A stretch of DNA of 64,000 nucleotides from the NCBI RefSeq assembly GCF_008807075.1, contig NZ_CP035632.1:620001-684000 (forward strand), given 5' to 3'. This stretch comes from Synechococcus sp. RSCCF101 (GTDB taxonomy: Bacteria > Cyanobacteriota > Cyanobacteriia > PCC-6307 > Cyanobiaceae). Position numbers and translations under genes: made by a program. Of the stretch, positions 17,700-28,903 are shown piece by piece; the stretch's first letter is position 1, and the number at the start of each line of letters is the position of its first letter. Below the pieces are notes generated by a model. It was given only the letters and a program-made list of their open reading frames with translations. It had not been told where the DNA came from and searched no databases.

Positions 17700-18054
17700 T
17701 TTGTGGTTGGGACATTCTTGGATCCGTCAGGAGCACCAGTTCAGCTCAGTCCAGCGGGAAGACACGAGACGACGAGACGGCCAGGCGCCCTTCTCTCTCC
17801 GGTCTGCGAACACCCCGGACAGCTGCCTGTACCTCCCGTCGCCCTCCGCGAGAGATCAATCGATCTCCTGCACCTTCCGCTGACCCGATTGTCGGTTCAG
17901 CTCCGCCTGCTTGTCATCCGCCCTGGCTCCGATTCCGGAACGTGGTCGTTCCCGGAGGCCATGGCTACAGAAGGTGTGGAAGGAGCCCGGGGGCACGGTT
18001 TCGGACATGACAGCACGCCCAATCGCTCCACCCGCTTCCTCAACGACTGCGTCC
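17684..18054. other. 371-bp region between priA and the sigma factor gene
   Basis: Apart from the AT-rich tract near the priA start, I see no structured RNA, tRNA or repeat. The sigma factor frame is open from 17911, so about 140 bp of it could be coding if a start earlier than 18055 is used (CUG/ATG-type candidates at 17911 and 18007). Confidence 0.5.
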
Positions 18055-19497
18055 ATGAGCCCTGCCGCCGCGAAGTCCAAGCCCGAGATCGTGATGCTCG
18101 CGCCACAAGGAGGAGAGCCCACCGAAGTGCCGGCCAAGGCGGCCGCCGCGGCAAGCACCACCAAGACGACCGGCGGCAGTCGGACGCGCAAGAGCACCGC
18201 CAAGTCGGCCGAGGGGTCCGCGTCCAAGACTGCTGCTGCCAAGAGCACAGCCGCCAAGACCCCTGCCGCGTCGGGGACCCGGAGCCGCGCTGCCTCCGGC
18301 GGCAGCAAGGCCAAGGCCGCGGGATCCGGCTCGACCGGGGCCGCCTCCGGCAAACGTGCCACCTCCAAGCGGACGACAGCCAAAGCGGCCGCGACCAAGG
18401 GTGCAGCCGAGACAGCGGCGACCACGGCACCATCAGCGAAGGCCGGCGGAGGCAAGGCTCCTGCCGCGAGCGCCGCGGCGCGTCCGGCCGCCACAGCTGA
18501 GGACAAGGCCAGCAAAGCCCTGGCAAGCATCAAGGTGGGGCCGAAGGGGGTCTACACCGAGGATTCCATCCGGGTCTATCTGCAGGAAATCGGTCGCATC
18601 CGCCTGCTGCGCCCGGATGAGGAGATCGAACTGGCGCGCAAGATCGCCGATCTCCTCCATCTGGAGGAACTGGCCGCCCAGTTTGAAAGCGACCACGACC
18701 ACCTTCCCTCCAACAAGGAATGGGCGGCGCTCGTGGACATGCCACTGATCAAGTTCCGTCGGCGGCTGATGCTCGGTCGCCGGGCCAAGGAGAAGATGGT
18801 GCAATCCAACCTGCGATTGGTTGTCTCGATTGCCAAGAAATACATGAATCGTGGTCTGTCCTTCCAGGACCTGATCCAGGAAGGCAGCCTCGGGCTGATC
18901 CGTGCCGCTGAGAAATTCGATCACGAAAAAGGGTACAAGTTCTCCACCTACGCCACCTGGTGGATTCGGCAGGCCATCACCCGTGCGATCGCAGACCAGA
19001 GCCGCACAATCCGGCTTCCTGTTCACCTCTACGAAACCATCTCCCGCATCAAGAAGACCACGAAGGTCCTCAGCCAGGAGTTCGGCCGCAAACCGACAGA
19101 AGAGGAGATCGCTGAAAGCATGGAGATGACGATCGAGAAGCTGCGTTTCATCGCCAAGAGCGCGCAACTTCCCATCTCTCTGGAAACGCCCATCGGCAAG
19201 GAGGAGGATTCACGCCTCGGCGACTTCATCGAAGCCGACATTGAGAACCCCGAGCAGGATGTGGCCAAGAACCTCCTGCGCGAGGATCTTGAGGGCGTTC
19301 TCGCCACCCTCAGCCCCCGTGAACGCGATGTTCTCCGGCTCCGTTACGGCCTGGATGACGGTCGCATGAAGACCCTTGAGGAGATCGGGCAGATCTTTGA
19401 TGTGACCCGTGAGCGCATTCGTCAGATCGAGGCCAAAGCTCTTCGCAAACTGCGGCATCCCAACCGCAACGGGGTTCTGAAGGAGTACATCAAATAA
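18055..19497 (+). CDS. rpoD: Primary RNA polymerase sigma factor (RpoD/SigA)
   Basis: Housekeeping group-1 sigma factor. Region 1.2 begins at [19 protein letters not shown], region 2 carries the -10 recognition helix ([19 protein letters not shown]), and regions 3 and 4 follow ([44 protein letters not shown]). About 160 residues precede region 1.2: after SKPEIVMLA, a Lys/Ala/Thr/Ser-rich tail like histone H1. I choose ATG 18055 ([15 protein letters not shown], 480 aa) because conserved-looking sequence begins there; ATG 18007 and the frame start at 17911 are alternatives. Confidence 0.95.
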   Translation: MSPAAAKSKPEIVMLAPQGGEPTEVPAKAAAAASTTKTTGGSRTRKSTAKSAEGSASKTAAAKSTAAKTPAASGTRSRAASGGSKAKAAGSGSTGAASGKRATSKRTTAKAAATKGAAETAATTAPSAKAGGGKAPAASAAARPAATAEDKASKALASIKVGPKGVYTEDSIRVYLQEIGRIRLLRPDEEIELARKIADLLHLEELAAQFESDHDHLPSNKEWAALVDMPLIKFRRRLMLGRRAKEKMVQSNLRLVVSIAKKYMNRGLSFQDLIQEGSLGLIRAAEKFDHEKGYKFSTYATWWIRQAITRAIADQSRTIRLPVHLYETISRIKKTTKVLSQEFGRKPTEEEIAESMEMTIEKLRFIAKSAQLPISLETPIGKEEDSRLGDFIEADIENPEQDVAKNLLREDLEGVLATLSPRERDVLRLRYGLDDGRMKTLEEIGQIFDVTRERIRQIEAKALRKLRHPNRNGVLKEYIK

Positions 19498-19589
19498 GCT
19501 CCTGTTTCGGATCGGCGCTGAACTTCGGGGTCAGCGGCTGCGTATTGTGAGCTCCGTTCCGGTCAGCCTCAGGCTGCAGCGCCGATCCG

Positions 19590-20537
19590 ATGGCCCCCGC
19601 AACCCTGCGCATCGCGTCCCGTCGTAGTCGTCTGGCCATGGTCCAGGCCGAATGGGTGCGCGACACGCTTCAGGCCGCCCGCCCGGATCTGACGATCACG
19701 ATCGAAGCGATGGCCACCCAGGGTGACAAGATCCTGGATGTGGCGCTGGCCAAAATCGGTGACAAGGGGCTGTTCACAAAGGAACTGGAAGCCCAGATGC
19801 TGGTGAACCGCGCCGACATCGCCGTTCACAGCCTCAAGGATCTCCCCACACAGCTGCCTGACGGCCTGATGCTGGGTTGCATCACGGAACGGGAGGATCC
19901 GGCCGATGCCCTGGTGGTGCACGAGAAGCACAGGGATCAGACCCTCACCAGCCTGCCGGACGGAGCGGTGATCGGAACCAGTTCCCTGCGCCGCCTGGCT
20001 CAGCTGCGCCATCGGTTCCCGCACTTCCGCTTCAAGGATGTGCGCGGCAATGTGATCACACGCCTGGAGAAGCTCGACAGCGGCGAGTTCGATGCCCTGA
20101 TCCTCGCGGCGGCGGGGCTGACCAGGCTTGGCCTGGCCGAGCGGATCCACGAAACCATCGATCCCTCCATCAGCCTCCACGCCGTGGGCCAGGGAGCCCT
20201 CGGCATCGAGTGCCGCTCCGGCGATGACAGCATCCTGGAGACCATCCGCCTGCTTCAGCACGAACCCACCAGCCAGCGCTGCCTGGCTGAGCGCAGCTTT
20301 CTGAGAGCGCTGGAAGGGGGCTGTCAGGTGCCGATCGGCGTGAACAGCCGCATCGATGGAGCGGATGTGACCCTCACGGGGATGGTGGCCAGCGTGGATG
20401 GCACCCGGCTGTTGCGGGATGAGGTCAGTGGCCCCACCACGGATCCCGAGGCGGTGGGCATCGAGCTGGCGACTCGCCTGAGGCAGCAGGGCGCCGGCGA
20501 GATCCTGGCCGAGATCTTCGCCGAAGCCCGCGCCTGA
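19590..20537 (+). CDS. hemC: Porphobilinogen deaminase (hydroxymethylbilane synthase)
   Basis: Polymerises four porphobilinogens to the linear tetrapyrrole used for chlorophyll, haem, bilins and B12. 315 aa. Signature features: [39 protein letters not shown], and Cys245 in [10 protein letters not shown], which anchors the dipyrromethane cofactor. Start ATG 19590. It follows rpoD by 92 bp and ends 4 bp from the convergent L,D-transpeptidase gene. Confidence 0.97.
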   Translation: MAPATLRIASRRSRLAMVQAEWVRDTLQAARPDLTITIEAMATQGDKILDVALAKIGDKGLFTKELEAQMLVNRADIAVHSLKDLPTQLPDGLMLGCITEREDPADALVVHEKHRDQTLTSLPDGAVIGTSSLRRLAQLRHRFPHFRFKDVRGNVITRLEKLDSGEFDALILAAAGLTRLGLAERIHETIDPSISLHAVGQGALGIECRSGDDSILETIRLLQHEPTSQRCLAERSFLRALEGGCQVPIGVNSRIDGADVTLTGMVASVDGTRLLRDEVSGPTTDPEAVGIELATRLRQQGAGEILAEIFAEARA

Positions 20538-20541
20538 CCCC

Positions 20542-21165
20542 TCAGGGCTGAATCACGATCGGCGTGCCGATGTCGACCAGGTCGAACAGACGGCGCACGT
20601 GGTCGTGCTTCATGCGAACGCAGCCGTTGGTGACGGCGGCGCGGGTGTTGACCCAGTGGGGCCAGGGTGTGCCGTGGATGCCGAACTGGTTCGGGCCGCT
20701 CTGCAGGAAGCCGAGCCAGCGGTCTCCCAGTGGGCTGGAGGGGCCGATGGTGGGGTTGACCTTGCCCGAACTGGTGCTCTGGTACTGCGGATTCACCACC
20801 TTGTTCTCGATCCGGAAGGTGCCGGTGGGGGTGGGCGTTCTGGGATCACCGATGGCGACGGGCCATGAGCCCTGCTTCACACCATCGCGGAGCACCGCGA
20901 TCTGACGGTCGCTCAGATCGAGCAGGATGCTGACCGCAGGCACCGGCTCCTCCTGAACCGCTTCCGAGCCGCTGCCCTCCGTCAGGGTTGAGGGGGAGGT
21001 CTGAAGGGCCGTGTCCGTGTCGCCGGCGCCTTCTGCGGGGAGCGCCTGGGGAGCGCCGGCCTCATCAGCGGCACTGCCGCCCGGTGAGGCCGCCATGGCC
21101 GGCACCACCCCGGCCAGGAGGGAACCGGCGGCAAGAACGGTGCATGCCTGAAGCAGCCTGATCAC
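20542..21165 (-). CDS. L,D-transpeptidase (YkuD family)
   Basis: Envelope enzyme that forms 3-3 cross-links in peptidoglycan or attaches proteins to it. 207 aa: signal peptide (1-25, cleavage after AMA), a low-complexity Glu/Ala/Thr linker (26-75), then the YkuD domain. The catalytic motif is HGTPWPHW followed by TNGCVRM, in which the Cys is the nucleophile. Periplasmic by inference. No LysM repeat is present. Confidence 0.93.
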   Translation of the reverse strand: MIRLLQACTVLAAGSLLAGVVPAMAASPGGSAADEAGAPQALPAEGAGDTDTALQTSPSTLTEGSGSEAVQEEPVPAVSILLDLSDRQIAVLRDGVKQGSWPVAIGDPRTPTPTGTFRIENKVVNPQYQSTSSGKVNPTIGPSSPLGDRWLGFLQSGPNQFGIHGTPWPHWVNTRAAVTNGCVRMKHDHVRRLFDLVDIGTPIVIQP

Positions 21166-21232
21166 AGCGTCGCCTTGGAATTGCGGCGGGATTCTAAGGG
21201 CACTGCAGCGGCAGAGCCGCCGGACGAGCGGC

Positions 21233-21820
21233 TCAGTCGACCACGGTGGGGGCGATGGTCTCGGCGTAGCGCGCCTCGCAGGCCTTGATGATGCTGATGG
21301 CCTTCTCGACGCCGAAGAAACCGTTCACGGTGCAGGTGCCGGGCTTCTTGAGGTCCTTGTAGTGCTCCCAGTAGTACTGGGTCTCCTTGAGCCAGTGGGC
21401 ACCCAGCTCTTCATAACTGCTGATGTGATCCATGCGTTTGTCATCGGCCAGCACGGCGATCACCTTGTCGTCCACCTCACCCCCGTCATCGAAGGTCATC
21501 ACCCCGATGATGCGGGCCTCAACCACGGAGCCGGGCACCAGCGGTTCACTCACGCCGACGATTTCGATGTCGAGCGGATCGCCATCCTCATCCCACGTTC
21601 CGGGAATGCAGCCGTAGGCGAAGGGGTAGGCCAGCGAGGCGTAGCCCACGCGGTCGAGCTTGAGATGGCCGGTCTCGGTGATCAGCTCGTACTTGTTGAT
21701 CGTTCCGGAGTTGAGTTCAACGATTGTGTTCAACCTCAGCTCGCCCTCATCGGCAAAGGCGGGAAGCACATGCAGCAGGTTGGGCATGCTGCGGCTCGGA
21801 GCCCTGTCGACGTTGGCCAT
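21233..21820 (-). CDS. ppa: Family I inorganic pyrophosphatase, intact active site (ppa2 type)
   Basis: Soluble Mg-dependent pyrophosphatase, 195 aa from ATG 21820 (a TTG five codons upstream is possible). The metal motif is complete, WDEDGDPLDIEIVG (Asp79, Asp81, Asp84), and the second acidic cluster TFDDGGEVDDK keeps acids and Lys119. WEHYKDLK near residue 160 matches the Tyr-Lys pair of the family. It is quite different from the copy at 4398 (longer N-terminus, different loops), so it is not a recent duplicate. It is the more likely active enzyme. Confidence 0.92.
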   Translation of the reverse strand: MANVDRAPSRSMPNLLHVLPAFADEGELRLNTIVELNSGTINKYELITETGHLKLDRVGYASLAYPFAYGCIPGTWDEDGDPLDIEIVGVSEPLVPGSVVEARIIGVMTFDDGGEVDDKVIAVLADDKRMDHISSYEELGAHWLKETQYYWEHYKDLKKPGTCTVNGFFGVEKAISIIKACEARYAETIAPTVVD

Positions 21821-21912
21821 GGGGGGTGATGACAACCATTTCGGGCCGGAATCCTACGGGGCAGGGCTGTCCGCCTCCGTCTGCGGCCAGCCGCGCTCAA
21901 CCGTCGGCCACC

Positions 21913-23445
21913 TCAGCGGTCGCTGCTCAGCAGCCGCTCCAGCTTCCCGCTCAGGTGACGGAGAAACGCTGTGGCCTCCAGGGGTCTGCCGCTGACCTGC
22001 TGCACCAGTTGCTCCCCATTGACCCGTCGTCCGAGCGGGTGCACGTGGTGGCGCAACCAGGAGAGGATGCGCGCGTCTTCTCCCCGTTCGATCAGGGCTT
22101 CGGTGCCGGCACCGAGCTCCGCTTCCATCGCCTCGCTCAGCTGAGCGCTGATCAGATGACCGAGGGCGTAGGAGGGGAAGTAGCCGAACAGGCCCTCGGC
22201 CCAGTGGATGTCCTGCAGGCAGCCCTGGGCATCCGATGGCGGCGTGATCCCCAGCAGCTCGCTGCTGCGCCGGTTCCAGCGCTCGGGCAGCTCCTCCACC
22301 GGCAGATCCTGCTCGAGCAGAGCGCGTTCCAGTTCGAAGCGGAGCACGATGTGCAGGCAGTAGCCGAGCTCGCCGCTCTCCACCCGGATCAGGCCGGGAT
22401 GGAGCGGATTGAGGCTGCGCCACAGCCCGCCCGGGCTCTCCCACGGGTCCGCCCCCAGACCCTCCACGAGAGGCCGGTGCCAGCGGCGTGCGAACGCCTC
22501 GCTGCGGGCGACGCGGCACTCCCAGAACAGGGCCTGGGATTCGTGCACGCCCATCGACGTGGCCTGACCCAGGGGCCAGGGCGCGTCCTGCTCGTCGCTG
22601 TGGGGCAGACCCTGCTCGTAGAGGGAATGGCCCCATTCGTGCGCGGTGGCCAGCAGTGAGGCCATGGGCTGATCGGGGACGATCCGGGTGGTGATCCGGA
22701 AGTCCGCCGGGCCGAGGGTGCTGGAGAACGGGTGGGCTGAGAGGGCCCGGCTGCAACGGGAGGGGTCATAGCCCCAGCCCCGGAGCAGATCGCGGCAGAG
22801 CCGCTCCTGCAGGTCGGCCGGCAGCGCCGGAGCGGCGGTCTCCGCCGCCCGGGACCGGGCCCGCTCCAGCAGCGCCGGCAGCTGATCCAGCAGAGGCGTG
22901 AACAGCTGCTCCAGCCGCGGTGCCCGCACATCGGGCTCGAAGGGCTGGGCAAGGATCTCCCAGCAGCCGTTCGCCCCGGGCTCGGCGGAGGCGAGCTGTC
23001 GGGCCTGCTCCCGCCTCAGCTCGATCAGAGTGGTGAGGGCGGGCGCGAAGAGCCGGAAGCTGTTGCGCCGCCGGGCCTCCTGCCAGATCGACGACCCCCG
23101 GACCCTGGCCTCGGCGATCCGCACCACCAGCGCTGGATCCTGAGCCCGCTGCCTTTCGTACTCCCGCCGCAGCAGCAGCAGGGTGCGTCCCAGGTCCGGA
23201 GAGGCCCCAGCCTGCTCGGCCAGCTCCGATTCGGCAGCGGCGAGCAGGTCGCCGTAGCCCTCACTGCTCTGGCGTTGATGGAGCTGCTCGGCCAGCAGGG
23301 CCAGCTGTTCGCCACGCCAGTCGCTGCCGGCAGGCGGCATCGCCGTCTGCTGGTCGTAGCTGAGGGTGTTGCTGATCGAGCGGAGCAGACGGGTGCGATG
23401 CAGGTGGCCGCGAAGCTCGCTGAAGGCGGAGCTCTCGGCGCTCAT
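21913..23445 (-). CDS. M32 carboxypeptidase (carboxypeptidase Taq type)
   Basis: Zinc metallocarboxypeptidase, 510 aa, cytoplasmic (no signal). The HExxH zinc motif appears as HEWGHSLYEQGL, with the downstream family segment MGVHESQALFWE supplying the third ligand. Other M32 signatures: HPFS and DIRITTR-like FRITTRIV. The ATG overlaps the stop of the DCC gene by 4 bp (ATGA), so the two are translationally coupled. Broad substrate preference is typical of the family. Confidence 0.93.
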   Translation of the reverse strand: MSAESSAFSELRGHLHRTRLLRSISNTLSYDQQTAMPPAGSDWRGEQLALLAEQLHQRQSSEGYGDLLAAAESELAEQAGASPDLGRTLLLLRREYERQRAQDPALVVRIAEARVRGSSIWQEARRRNSFRLFAPALTTLIELRREQARQLASAEPGANGCWEILAQPFEPDVRAPRLEQLFTPLLDQLPALLERARSRAAETAAPALPADLQERLCRDLLRGWGYDPSRCSRALSAHPFSSTLGPADFRITTRIVPDQPMASLLATAHEWGHSLYEQGLPHSDEQDAPWPLGQATSMGVHESQALFWECRVARSEAFARRWHRPLVEGLGADPWESPGGLWRSLNPLHPGLIRVESGELGYCLHIVLRFELERALLEQDLPVEELPERWNRRSSELLGITPPSDAQGCLQDIHWAEGLFGYFPSYALGHLISAQLSEAMEAELGAGTEALIERGEDARILSWLRHHVHPLGRRVNGEQLVQQVSGRPLEATAFLRHLSGKLERLLSSDR

Positions 23446-23858
23446 GACGGAATCCGGCAGCGCTCGTCGCAGAGCTGATCAAGGCTGGGCCGGCCCGTCA
23501 GACGCAGACGCCAGCCGGCCCAGAGGCTGTAGAGCCGATCGCAGAGGCCCCGCAGCAGGGGCCAGGTGCTGGGCGCGTAGATCCAGCCGCGCTCCACCAG
23601 CTGATAGGCCCGCCGGAAGACGGCCAGCCCGGAGAGCACCTCCCCATCGGCACCGATCCCGTGGATGGTGGCCATCGCCTGGCGGTAGGTGATGCCGGCA
23701 TGGTCCTCAGGCCGGTAGGACGGTGCGGCGATGTCGACGAAGCACAGGCGCCCCCGGCCGCCGTCGCGGCGTTCCAGCCAGCGCACCTCCCTCAGGCAGA
23801 GCGGGCAGCCTCCATCGAAAAGCAGTGTGAGGTCGGGCTGGGATGGTGGGCTGATCAC
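23442..23858 (-). CDS. DCC-family (DUF393) thiol-redox-like protein
   Basis: 138 aa from a GTG at 23858 whose bases overlap the stop of the upstream secreted-protein gene (GTGA). The family signature FDGGCPLCLREVRWLERR carries the CxxC motif (CPLC), thought to be redox-active in thioredoxin-like DCC proteins. Downstream are FVDIAAP and the family-typical MATIHGIGADGEVLSG. An ATG at 23894 (150 aa) is possible but would overlap the upstream gene by 40 bp. Substrate unknown; see the neighbouring Cys-rich gene. Confidence 0.85.
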   Translation of the reverse strand: MISPPSQPDLTLLFDGGCPLCLREVRWLERRDGGRGRLCFVDIAAPSYRPEDHAGITYRQAMATIHGIGADGEVLSGLAVFRRAYQLVERGWIYAPSTWPLLRGLCDRLYSLWAGWRLRLTGRPSLDQLCDERCRIPS

Positions 23859-24100
23859 TTCCGGCGGCAGTATCCACCCCCCACGTTCATCCATCCCTGG
23901 GGGCAACCGTGGCCCTGGCGCGGGGCGACGGTGTAGGTCATGACCCCGAGGGTGCTGCACTTGCCGTTGGCCGTGTCCACGTAGCCCATGGGGCAGGCCT
24001 GCTTGAGCTTGGGCACCACGCGCTGAGCCAGGGCTGGCTGCGCCAGGGTCAGGCCCACAACAGCCAGCAGGAGCGGAGGGGCTGGGATGAGCCGGGCCAT
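23855..24100 (-). CDS. Small secreted protein with two Cys-pair repeats
   Basis: 81 aa from ATG 24100: a signal peptide (1-25, ending PALA) and a mature part of about 56 residues. It contains two repeats of the same pattern, C-P-x-G-aromatic-x5-G-x-C (CPMGYVDTANGKC and CPQGWMNVGGGYC), each 13 residues. Two disulfides are likely if exported. No known family recognised. It is the first of three overlapping genes (then DCC, then M32 peptidase). Divergent from yjbQ, whose start lies 66 bp away. Confidence 0.72.
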   Translation of the reverse strand: MARLIPAPPLLLAVVGLTLAQPALAQRVVPKLKQACPMGYVDTANGKCSTLGVMTYTVAPRQGHGCPQGWMNVGGGYCRRK

Positions 24101-24165
24101 GCTCCCGTGATCGGATCGCCGCCATTCTGGCGCTGGCGTGACACGGCACCGGAGGGCACCCACCC

Positions 24166-24621
24166 ATGCGGCAACTGTTCGAGGACCTGACGATCGCAAC
24201 GGGAGCCAGGGGCTTCCACGACCTGACGCCCACCCTGCGGCGGCATCTGGCCGCTAGCGGACTGCGGGAGGGGCTGGTGCAGATCAGCTGCCTGCACACC
24301 AGCTGCTCACTCACGGTCAACGAGAACGCCGATCCCCGCGTGCGGGCCGATCTCGAGGCCCACTTCCGGGCCCTCGTGCCCGAGGCGGGTTCCCGCCCGA
24401 TCAGTGGCGAGGGCGCCCTCAGGCCCTATTCCCATGCCGACGAGGGCCCGGACGACATGCCGGCCCACCTGCGGACTGCCCTTACCGCGACCAGCCTCGG
24501 GCTCTCCTTCCGGGAGGGGCGGCTGCTGCTGGGCACCTGGCAGGCGGTCTACCTCTGGGAACACCGTGACCAGAGCGGCCTGAGGCGCCGGCTGACCCTG
24601 CACTGGCTGGGAGAGGACTGA
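24166..24621 (+). CDS. YjbQ/UPF0047 family protein
   Basis: 151 aa. The family fold has been linked to thiamine-phosphate synthase side activity, but its main role is not established. Conserved pieces: [23 protein letters not shown] and [14 protein letters not shown], the His/Glu/Asp-rich segments that mark UPF0047 proteins, and [13 protein letters not shown] near the C-terminus. Start ATG 24166. Followed after 49 bp by the pterin dehydratase gene. Confidence 0.9.
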   Translation: MRQLFEDLTIATGARGFHDLTPTLRRHLAASGLREGLVQISCLHTSCSLTVNENADPRVRADLEAHFRALVPEAGSRPISGEGALRPYSHADEGPDDMPAHLRTALTATSLGLSFREGRLLLGTWQAVYLWEHRDQSGLRRRLTLHWLGED

Positions 24622-24670
24622 GCCTGATCTCCGGCTGGGAGACTGGGTCAGTCCGCATCTTGACGCATTC

Positions 24671-24958
24671 ATGGCTGCCGAGCCCCTCACCGCCGATGCG
24701 ATTGCCGCCCTGCCCCAGGCCCTGCCGGGATGGGAGCTCAAGGAGGGCAAGCTGCACCGGGAGCTGCGCTTCTCCTCCTTCGTAACCGCCTTCGGGTTCA
24801 TGGCCCAGGTGGCCCTGCTGGCCGAGAGCCTGGGCCACCATCCCGAATGGAGCAACGTCTACAACCGGGTGGTGATCGATCTCACCACCCACGACTGCGG
24901 CGGGCTGTCGTCACTCGATCGGGAACTGGCTGAGCGCATCAACGCCCTGCTGCCCTGA
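24671..24958 (+). CDS. 4a-hydroxytetrahydrobiopterin dehydratase (PCD/DCoH)
   Basis: 95-aa pterin-4a-carbinolamine dehydratase. The family core [21 protein letters not shown] contains the catalytic His-His and the aromatic/Thr segment, followed by [11 protein letters not shown]. In cyanobacteria it is thought to work with pterin or cyanopterin metabolism or with the carboxysome-linked AcnD-like homologues; no partner lies next to it. Converges 5 bp from the DUF3721 protein gene. Confidence 0.93.
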   Translation: MAAEPLTADAIAALPQALPGWELKEGKLHRELRFSSFVTAFGFMAQVALLAESLGHHPEWSNVYNRVVIDLTTHDCGGLSSLDRELAERINALLP

Positions 24959-24963
24959 GGGGC

Positions 24964-25440
24964 TCACTCCGGGTGCTCGCTGCAGGGCATCCAGAAGTTG
25001 CCCATCCGGTGCACCCCCTCGCATCCGATCTCGAGGGCCCGCTGCTCCGCTTCCGCCCGGGTCGGGTAGGCGAGGGTGTTGGCCGATCCGCCGTCGCTGG
25101 TCGCCCCTCCTTGCGCTGCGCCATGGCCGCCGTGGTGGTGGGCCCCGTGACCGGCACCCGCCGGGCTCCAGGTCCAGACGCCCATGGTGGTCCAGCCGGC
25201 GGCGAGCACGCCCATGCCCACCACGGCGGCATTGATCACACCCATGGCCACCACCCCCACGGACACGACCCCCATCGGCACCACGCCGATGGTGATCACC
25301 CCCATCGGCACGATGCCGATCGAGATGAAGCCCAGGGGAGCGATCCCGATCGCCACACGCCTCGGGGAACTGCCGCAGTGGCCGGCGGTGGAGGGTTCCG
25401 CGGTTTGTTCAGGCTGATCGGTCGGCACGGTGCTGCTCAT
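24964..25440 (-). CDS. Decapeptide-repeat protein with C-terminal DUF3721 domain
   Basis: 158 aa from ATG 25440. Residues 28-87 are six tandem repeats of ten residues, of the form x-[VI]-x-[IV]-G-[IV]-x-[PA]-[ML]-G (GIAPLG, GIVPMG, GVVPMG, GVVAMG...), strongly hydrophobic and glycine-rich, which could be a beta-solenoid or an unusual membrane segment. A His/Gly/Ala linker follows, then a DUF3721-like module (PTRAEAEQRALEIGCEGVHRMGNFWMPC) with two Cys 13 apart. Its ATG overlaps the stop of the next upstream gene by 4 bp. Function unknown. Confidence 0.75.
   Translation of the reverse strand: MSSTVPTDQPEQTAEPSTAGHCGSSPRRVAIGIAPLGFISIGIVPMGVITIGVVPMGVVSVGVVAMGVINAAVVGMGVLAAGWTTMGVWTWSPAGAGHGAHHHGGHGAAQGGATSDGGSANTLAYPTRAEAEQRALEIGCEGVHRMGNFWMPCSEHPE
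25180..25359 (-). repeat. Six tandem 30-bp coding repeats (10-residue units)
   Basis: DNA encoding the six decapeptide units of the DUF3721 protein. The units are visible as recurring CCCATCGGCAC and GATGGTGATCAC-like stretches on the plus strand. They sit inside a gene and keep the frame, so they are protein repeats rather than a CRISPR or minisatellite. Confidence 0.75.
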
Positions 25441-25658
25441 TCCATCCCCGTGTGCTCGGAGTGGGCAGCACAGGGCATCCACTGGTTGCCCATGCGGTGG
25501 GCACCGGTGCAGCCGAAGGACGGTGCCGCTCGCTCCGCATCCTCACGGCGATCGAACAGGGCCTGCATCGGCTTGCCGTTCCGATGGCCCTCGCCGCTGA
25601 AGACAGGAGTCGGAAGGCCGGCGGCAGCGCCGGCCAGCAGGGCGGCCGTGGTGGCCAC
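25437..25658 (-). CDS. Small DUF3721 protein
   Basis: 73 aa from GTG 25658. A short hydrophobic N-terminus (TTAALLAGAAAGLP) suggests export or a membrane anchor. The C-terminal half is a DUF3721 module: LFDRREDAERAAPSFGCTGAHRMGNQWMPCAAHSEH, with two Cys at the same spacing as in the next gene and a His-rich end. The frame is open upstream to just short of 25730 but has no ATG or GTG there. Coupled to the following decapeptide-repeat gene by ATGA overlap. Confidence 0.7.
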   Translation of the reverse strand: MATTAALLAGAAAGLPTPVFSGEGHRNGKPMQALFDRREDAERAAPSFGCTGAHRMGNQWMPCAAHSEHTGME

Positions 25659-25758
25659 GGCCCGGATCAGCGTGGAGCGCTGGTGAGGGTGCAGGCGGGT
25701 CAGGGGGGTGCGGCCGCTGGGGCAACCGGATCACGAAGACAAACCCTATGGCCTGAAC

Positions 25759-28380
<2,622 letters not shown>

Positions 28381-28462
28381 CGGGACGCTCTCCTGACAAC
28401 GCTGGTGAAACGACCGTATGGCTGGTGTCCGGCCATGCCCAGTCGGGTTGGCCGATCCGCTC

Positions 28463-28480
28463 CGGTGGGGATCCCCACCG
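28463..28480. promoter_or_regulatory. 18-bp perfect palindrome between clpB and a small gene
   Basis: CGGTGGGGATCCCCACCG is a perfect palindrome 83 bp upstream of the clpB start and 46 bp upstream of the small gene at 28526. The position fits an operator for a dimeric regulator or a hairpin in either leader. It matches no operator I recognise (not CIRCE). Confidence 0.35.
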
Positions 28481-28525
28481 CAGGCCGCCGCGGGTCAGGA
28501 TGGTGCCCCCTCGCCTGCTGTGCCG

Positions 28526-28717
28526 ATGGATGACGCCCTGATCGACTCCCTTGTTGCGGCCTCTCGCGAATTTGATGGAACCGGGGCCGATCCCGAGCGC
28601 AACTGCTGGATGGCTGTGCATCGCCATGTGCATGGGGTGCTGCCCAGCGAATACGACATCCGCGAGGTGCCGGAAGAGCTCTATCTCGCCGTGCTCGAGC
28701 GTCGGCGCGGCAGCTGA
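28526..28717 (+). CDS. Small conserved-looking protein (63 aa)
   Basis: Acidic protein without signal or membrane segment: MDDALIDSLVAASREFDG, then ADPERNCWMAVHRHVHG and IREVPEELYLAVLERRRG. A single Cys and an aromatic-rich centre. The start (ATG 28526) is preferred because upstream sequence in the same frame is low-complexity and unlike the rest. Divergent from clpB. No family recognised. Confidence 0.6.
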   Translation: MDDALIDSLVAASREFDGTGADPERNCWMAVHRHVHGVLPSEYDIREVPEELYLAVLERRRGS

Positions 28718-28723
28718 GCCGGC

Positions 28724-28903
28724 TCAGCTGAGCCGCCGGATCGGGGCGATGCGGCTGGAGGCCATGAACCGCCTGAGCGGCTCCAGCCGGCGCTGCTGAT
28801 CCCGATCTGCTGCCGGAGCCGGGGGCTGTGGAGAAGCGGGGCGGCTGACGCGGCGGGGGCGTGGCTCGGGTGACGGGGTCCAGGACGGAGTGGGCTCAGG
28901 CAT
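28724..28903 (-). CDS. Possible small basic protein downstream of petJ
   Basis: 59 aa from ATG 28903, overlapping the end of petJ by 8 bp. Pro/Arg-rich N-terminal half (TPSPEPRPRRVSRPASPQPP) and a more ordered end (LEPLRRFMASSRIAPIRRLS). The overlap suggests coupling, but the composition is low-complexity and coding is uncertain. Confidence 0.4.
   Translation of the reverse strand: MPEPTPSWTPSPEPRPRRVSRPASPQPPAPAADRDQQRRLEPLRRFMASSRIAPIRRLS

Noticed and set aside
19510-19552. Hairpin between rpoD and hemC (CGCTGA ... TCAGCG)
   Set aside because: Short stem, long loop and no T-run; not convincing as a terminator.
25180-25359. Possible CRISPR-like or satellite repeat
   Set aside because: The units are 30 bp, diverged, in frame and inside a gene; there are no spacers of constant length.
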